Source of the DNA: Opitutia bacterium
GTDB lineage: Bacteria; Verrucomicrobiota; Verrucomicrobiia; Opitutales; Coraliomargaritaceae
NCBI GenBank assembly: GCA_003503355.1
Contig: DOCS01000045.1
Coordinates: forward strand, 1,181-18,603
Reading direction: 5' to 3'
Length of the DNA stretch: 17,423 nt
Part shown: in pieces, positions 15,208 to 17,423 of the stretch
How positions within the stretch are numbered: the stretch's first letter is position 1
How the letters are laid out: each line of letters starts with the position of its first letter
Made by a program: the position numbers and the translations under genes
Notes under the pieces: model-generated
Databases searched by the model: none
Seen by the model: only the letters and a program-made list of their open reading frames with translations
What the model was told of the DNA's origin: nothing

Positions 15208-15789
15208 ATGCGACTCACCGAACTGGCTCACGATTATTTAGCGCAACAACTCAAACCCGGAGACCGTGCCATCGATGCCACCGCGGGCAATGGGCACGAC
15301 AGCGCCTACATGGCACAACTCGTCGGCCCCGAAGGTCACGTTCTCGCAATCGACATTCAACACGCGGCAATCAACGCCACCCGCGCGCGCCTCGAAGCCG
15401 ATGGTTGCCTCGCGCAATCCGAACTGCGCGTCGCCGACCACGCGAGCGCTCTGCAAGCACTCTGCCCCAAGTGCACCAACAGCCTCAGCGTCATCACTTT
15501 CAATCTCGGCTACCTGCCCGGCAGCGACAAGCGCATCCAAACCGAACCCGACTCCACCCTCGACGCCCTGCACGCCTCCAGCCAGCTACTGCAAAGCGGC
15601 GGACTGCTACTTGTCACCGCCTACCGCGGACACCCGGGCGGCCTCAGCGAAGCCGACAGGGTCGCCGATTGGATGCAACAGATCCAATCGCGCGGTTGGT
15701 CGGTCGAGAGCCACGAACCAGTGGTCAGCAGTACACGCGTCCCACCGATCCTGTGGGTGGCGCGCAAAACGTCCACCCCGGACGCCTGA
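15208..15789 (+). CDS. mnmM: MnmM/YtqB-family tRNA (mnm5s2U34) methyltransferase
   Basis: Encodes 193 residues, the size of Bacillus YtqB. The class I SAM fold has motif I as DATAGNGHDSAYMAQLVG (from residue 23), the acidic D49 in LAIDIQ, NLGYLPGSDK (99-108), GGLLLVTAYRGHPGG (131-145), and a late PPILWVARK. These blocks match the YtqB family (once called putative rRNA methylase); YtqB of B. subtilis was renamed MnmM because it methylates nm5s2U34 to mnm5s2U34 in tRNA. ATG 15208 is chosen over an in-frame TTG at 15196, giving the family N-terminus MRLTELAHDYL. It follows the FAD oxidoreductase by 13 nt, implying an operon. Confidence 0.88.
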   Translation: MRLTELAHDYLAQQLKPGDRAIDATAGNGHDSAYMAQLVGPEGHVLAIDIQHAAINATRARLEADGCLAQSELRVADHASALQALCPKCTNSLSVITFNLGYLPGSDKRIQTEPDSTLDALHASSQLLQSGGLLLVTAYRGHPGGLSEADRVADWMQQIQSRGWSVESHEPVVSSTRVPPILWVARKTSTPDA

Positions 15790-15794
15790 CGGAT

Positions 15795-15841
15795 CCCAGA
15801 TGTAACAACAACCGCTCGAAAGATTGAGCAACGGCTCTGGG
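15795..15841. terminator. Imperfect stem-loop between convergent mnmM and lysE-type genes
   Basis: CCCAGA (15795-15800) pairs with TCTGGG (15836-15841) and encloses GCTC (15814-15817)/GAGC (15826-15829); CTTTC follows on the plus strand. It sits 5 bp after the mnmM stop in a 99-bp convergent gap. The same gap repeats GAGCAACGG at 15826-15834 and 15859-15867. A terminator role is plausible but the T-tract is poor. Confidence 0.35.
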
Positions 15842-15888
15842 CTTTCAAACACCGAGACGAGCAACGGTTTGTTTGAACATAAAGAACA

Positions 15889-16506
15889 TCAGACTACCAG
15901 CAAGAGAGCGATAACGCAGAGCACGCAATACAGTAGCCCACAAAACGGCCGAATTTTATTCAGCGACTTCAAGGTCACTCGCTCGGGCACACGCTGAACA
16001 AAGCATGCAGACAACAAGGCAACCTGAGCCCACCACCCGCACACACCAATGAACGCACCTAGCAGGACCAATGGCACCGTGCTCCAACTCGAAGGGTGAT
16101 TCACGGTAAGCCCGGTAGCTAGCAGCACCGCCATCGCGGTCGGCAAGCGCATCGGCATCGCCAACGCCCGGTTAAAGGTGCTGCGAAACAACGTAGCCGC
16201 CGCAGGCAACTCGCCCGCATCGTCGAGCACCTCCACTCGCCGCGTGCGCATCAATTTGATCGCCATATAGCCCAACACAAAGGCAGCAAACCCGTGCATC
16301 GCAGTTCGTAACAATGAAAGTCGTGCCGTCATCAGCAGCACACCAGAAATCGCGACCGCGAGCCACACCAGCTGCGACAAGGCAAACGCGCCGGCGACCG
16401 CAAAAACGTGCGACTTAGCCCCCGAATAGCCGACCTTAACCAGCCAGACTGTACCTGGGAACAACCCGAGTGACAGGATAAATCCAGCTGCAATGCCTTC
16501 AAGCAT
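15889..16506 (-). CDS. LysE-family transporter-like membrane protein
   Basis: Encodes 205 residues with about six hydrophobic segments, the length and pattern of LysE/RhtB amino-acid exporters. The N-terminus (GFILSLGLFPGTVWLVKVG) parallels the PGP-type motif of that family, with FPGT replacing PGP, and a second helix around residues 35-60 fits. A cytoplasmic loop near 85-115 is charged (MRTRRVEVLDDAGE). The substrate is unknown, and the motif variation means it could export something other than amino acids. It follows the E2 gene on the same strand by 116 bp and may share its transcript. ATG is at 16506. Confidence 0.65.
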   Translation of the reverse strand: MLEGIAAGFILSLGLFPGTVWLVKVGYSGAKSHVFAVAGAFALSQLVWLAVAISGVLLMTARLSLLRTAMHGFAAFVLGYMAIKLMRTRRVEVLDDAGELPAAATLFRSTFNRALAMPMRLPTAMAVLLATGLTVNHPSSWSTVPLVLLGAFIGVCGWWAQVALLSACFVQRVPERVTLKSLNKIRPFCGLLYCVLCVIALLLVV

Positions 16507-16622
16507 AGGATTAAGCCTCTGTCGCCCTCAACGAGCATGGCATCAGACCCGCACACCGAAGCAAGCGTGCCTTGAAGGTCAGCGCTAAATCAGCTGCTGC
16601 GCAGCGACGACAACCAGCGACT

Positions 16623-17423
16623 CTAAACCAAATCAAAACGTTCAATCCCTTTGCGCACATCGGACAGAAATGCAGCCGCGCCGACACCGTTGATCCAGCG
16701 GTGATCGAAGGTGAGCACTAGGGAGGCAACCTCGATCGTGCCGCCGTCAGTCGACTGCGGATCCGGCAAGAGGTAAGGGGCCCCGATAAACAGCGTGGCC
16801 ACGGAAGGCGGCACCACGATCGGGATCGCCGAACGCACATTGTAGGCTCCCATGCTGGAAATCGACAGAGGCACCCGGTTTTTCGATATCACGCCACCAT
16901 GCCGCGCACTGCGCAGTGCGTCGTTGAACGCCACCGAGAATGCCTGCCACTCCATCTGGTTGGCATGCTTCACCACCGCAGTCTCCAGCGCATCCCCTGG
17001 CAGCGCAACCGCCATGCCTAAATCAAACCGCTCGGGGTCGTACCTCAGCTCATTGCCGCGAATAACGGAAGCAAACCGCTCGTGCTTGCGCATCGCTTCG
17101 AGCACCGCCCAAGCCGCCATTGTCGCAGTCGACAGAGTGCCACCAGGGGTCTGCTTGCTGCGCAGGCGCGCATTGCGCACCGTCCCCCAGCGACAGGTCA
17201 TTTCAATAGTTGCGGGGATGATTCCTTGAAGCGATTGCACTGCTTCCGGCGAGAGGCCGGCAACTGTCTTCGACGCATCGAGCGCCCGAGGCTCGGCGGC
17301 CTCCGCAGCAGGCTGCGCCATCGCATCAGTCGCCGCACCTGACAGACTCAGCTCGACCAGCGACTGTCCCACCTTGACCTCGTCATCCTCTGCGATTTGC
17401 CACTCGCCGAGAATGCCATCTTC
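16623..17423 (-). CDS. 2-oxo-acid dehydrogenase E2 (dihydrolipoamide acyltransferase), N-terminus cut by window edge
   Basis: The C-terminal 266 residues are visible; the gene continues past the right edge. The first 28 residues ([20 protein letters not shown]...) are the second half of a lipoyl domain, so the lipoyl lysine lies outside the window; the GTG at 17372 is internal. An Ala/Pro/Glu linker follows, then the catalytic trimer-forming domain: [37 protein letters not shown], and [17 protein letters not shown]. The active-site HxxxDG reads H241-RWI-N245-G246 (fragment numbering), so the usual Asp is Asn. I see no peripheral-subunit-binding domain between lipoyl and catalytic parts. The likely complex is pyruvate dehydrogenase, but branched-chain or acetoin complexes are not excluded. 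Confidence 0.85.
   Translation of the reverse strand, partial: EDGILGEWQIAEDDEVKVGQSLVELSLSGAATDAMAQPAAEAAEPRALDASKTVAGLSPEAVQSLQGIIPATIEMTCRWGTVRNARLRSKQTPGGTLSTATMAAWAVLEAMRKHERFASVIRGNELRYDPERFDLGMAVALPGDALETAVVKHANQMEWQAFSVAFNDALRSARHGGVISKNRVPLSISSMGAYNVRSAIPIVVPPSVATLFIGAPYLLPDPQSTDGGTIEVASLVLTFDHRWINGVGAAAFLSDVRKGIERFDLV

Noticed and set aside
17370..17372. GTG as the start of the E2 gene
   Set aside because: The frame continues to the window edge and encodes recognisable lipoyl-domain sequence upstream of it.

Overview
The window looks like chromosomal DNA of a Verrucomicrobium, most likely from the marine Opitutae/Puniceicoccales side. The main evidence is a Verru_Chthon cassette protein A gene at the left end, a family confined to that phylum. 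Supporting signs are a moderately GC-rich composition (mid-50s % by eye), a zwf-opcA pair, and an E2 protein and pyruvate kinase that depart from textbook motifs. I see no phage, insertion sequence, CRISPR array, tRNA or rRNA. This is a housekeeping and cell-envelope region, not an island.

Layout, left to right. (1) 45-3802 (+): a large pseudopilin-like cassette protein A, then, overlapping by ATGA, a small secreted protein of unknown function. (2) 3870-5506 (-): folE2 (zinc-independent GTP cyclohydrolase I), then a Nudix hydrolase. The spacer between them carries two inverted repeats, one lying over a possible promoter. (3) 5690-7949 (+): walJ/yycJ-type MBL-fold hydrolase and pyruvate kinase, ending in a strong hairpin. 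(4) 8094-9506 (-): one protein joining a SAM methyltransferase to a family 2 glycosyltransferase. (5) 9632-10575 (+): a stand-alone cyclic-nucleotide-binding domain and an exported BCP-type peroxiredoxin, followed by about 390 bp with no gene but with hairpins and direct repeats. (6) 10968-14001 (-): yraN-zwf-opcA, an operon for oxidative pentose phosphate entry; opcA is unusually rich in cysteine. (7) 14043-15789 (+): an FAD oxidoreductase resembling the oxidase half of MnmC, followed 13 nt later by an MnmM/YtqB-family tRNA methyltransferase. (8) 15889-17423 (-): a 2-oxo-acid dehydrogenase E2 cut by the window edge, then a LysE-type membrane transporter.

Functional reading. Pyruvate kinase, E2 and zwf/opcA cover the lower glycolysis, oxo-acid and NADPH branches of central carbon metabolism. 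FolE2 and perhaps the Nudix enzyme sit at the head of pterin/folate synthesis. The FAD oxidase and MnmM homologue together could perform the two steps that one MnmC protein performs in enterobacteria (cmnm5 to nm5 to mnm5 at tRNA U34). That pairing is the most testable idea here. The unexplained items are the secreted partner of the cassette protein, the structured spacer at 10576-10967, and active-site substitutions in the E2 and pyruvate kinase genes.
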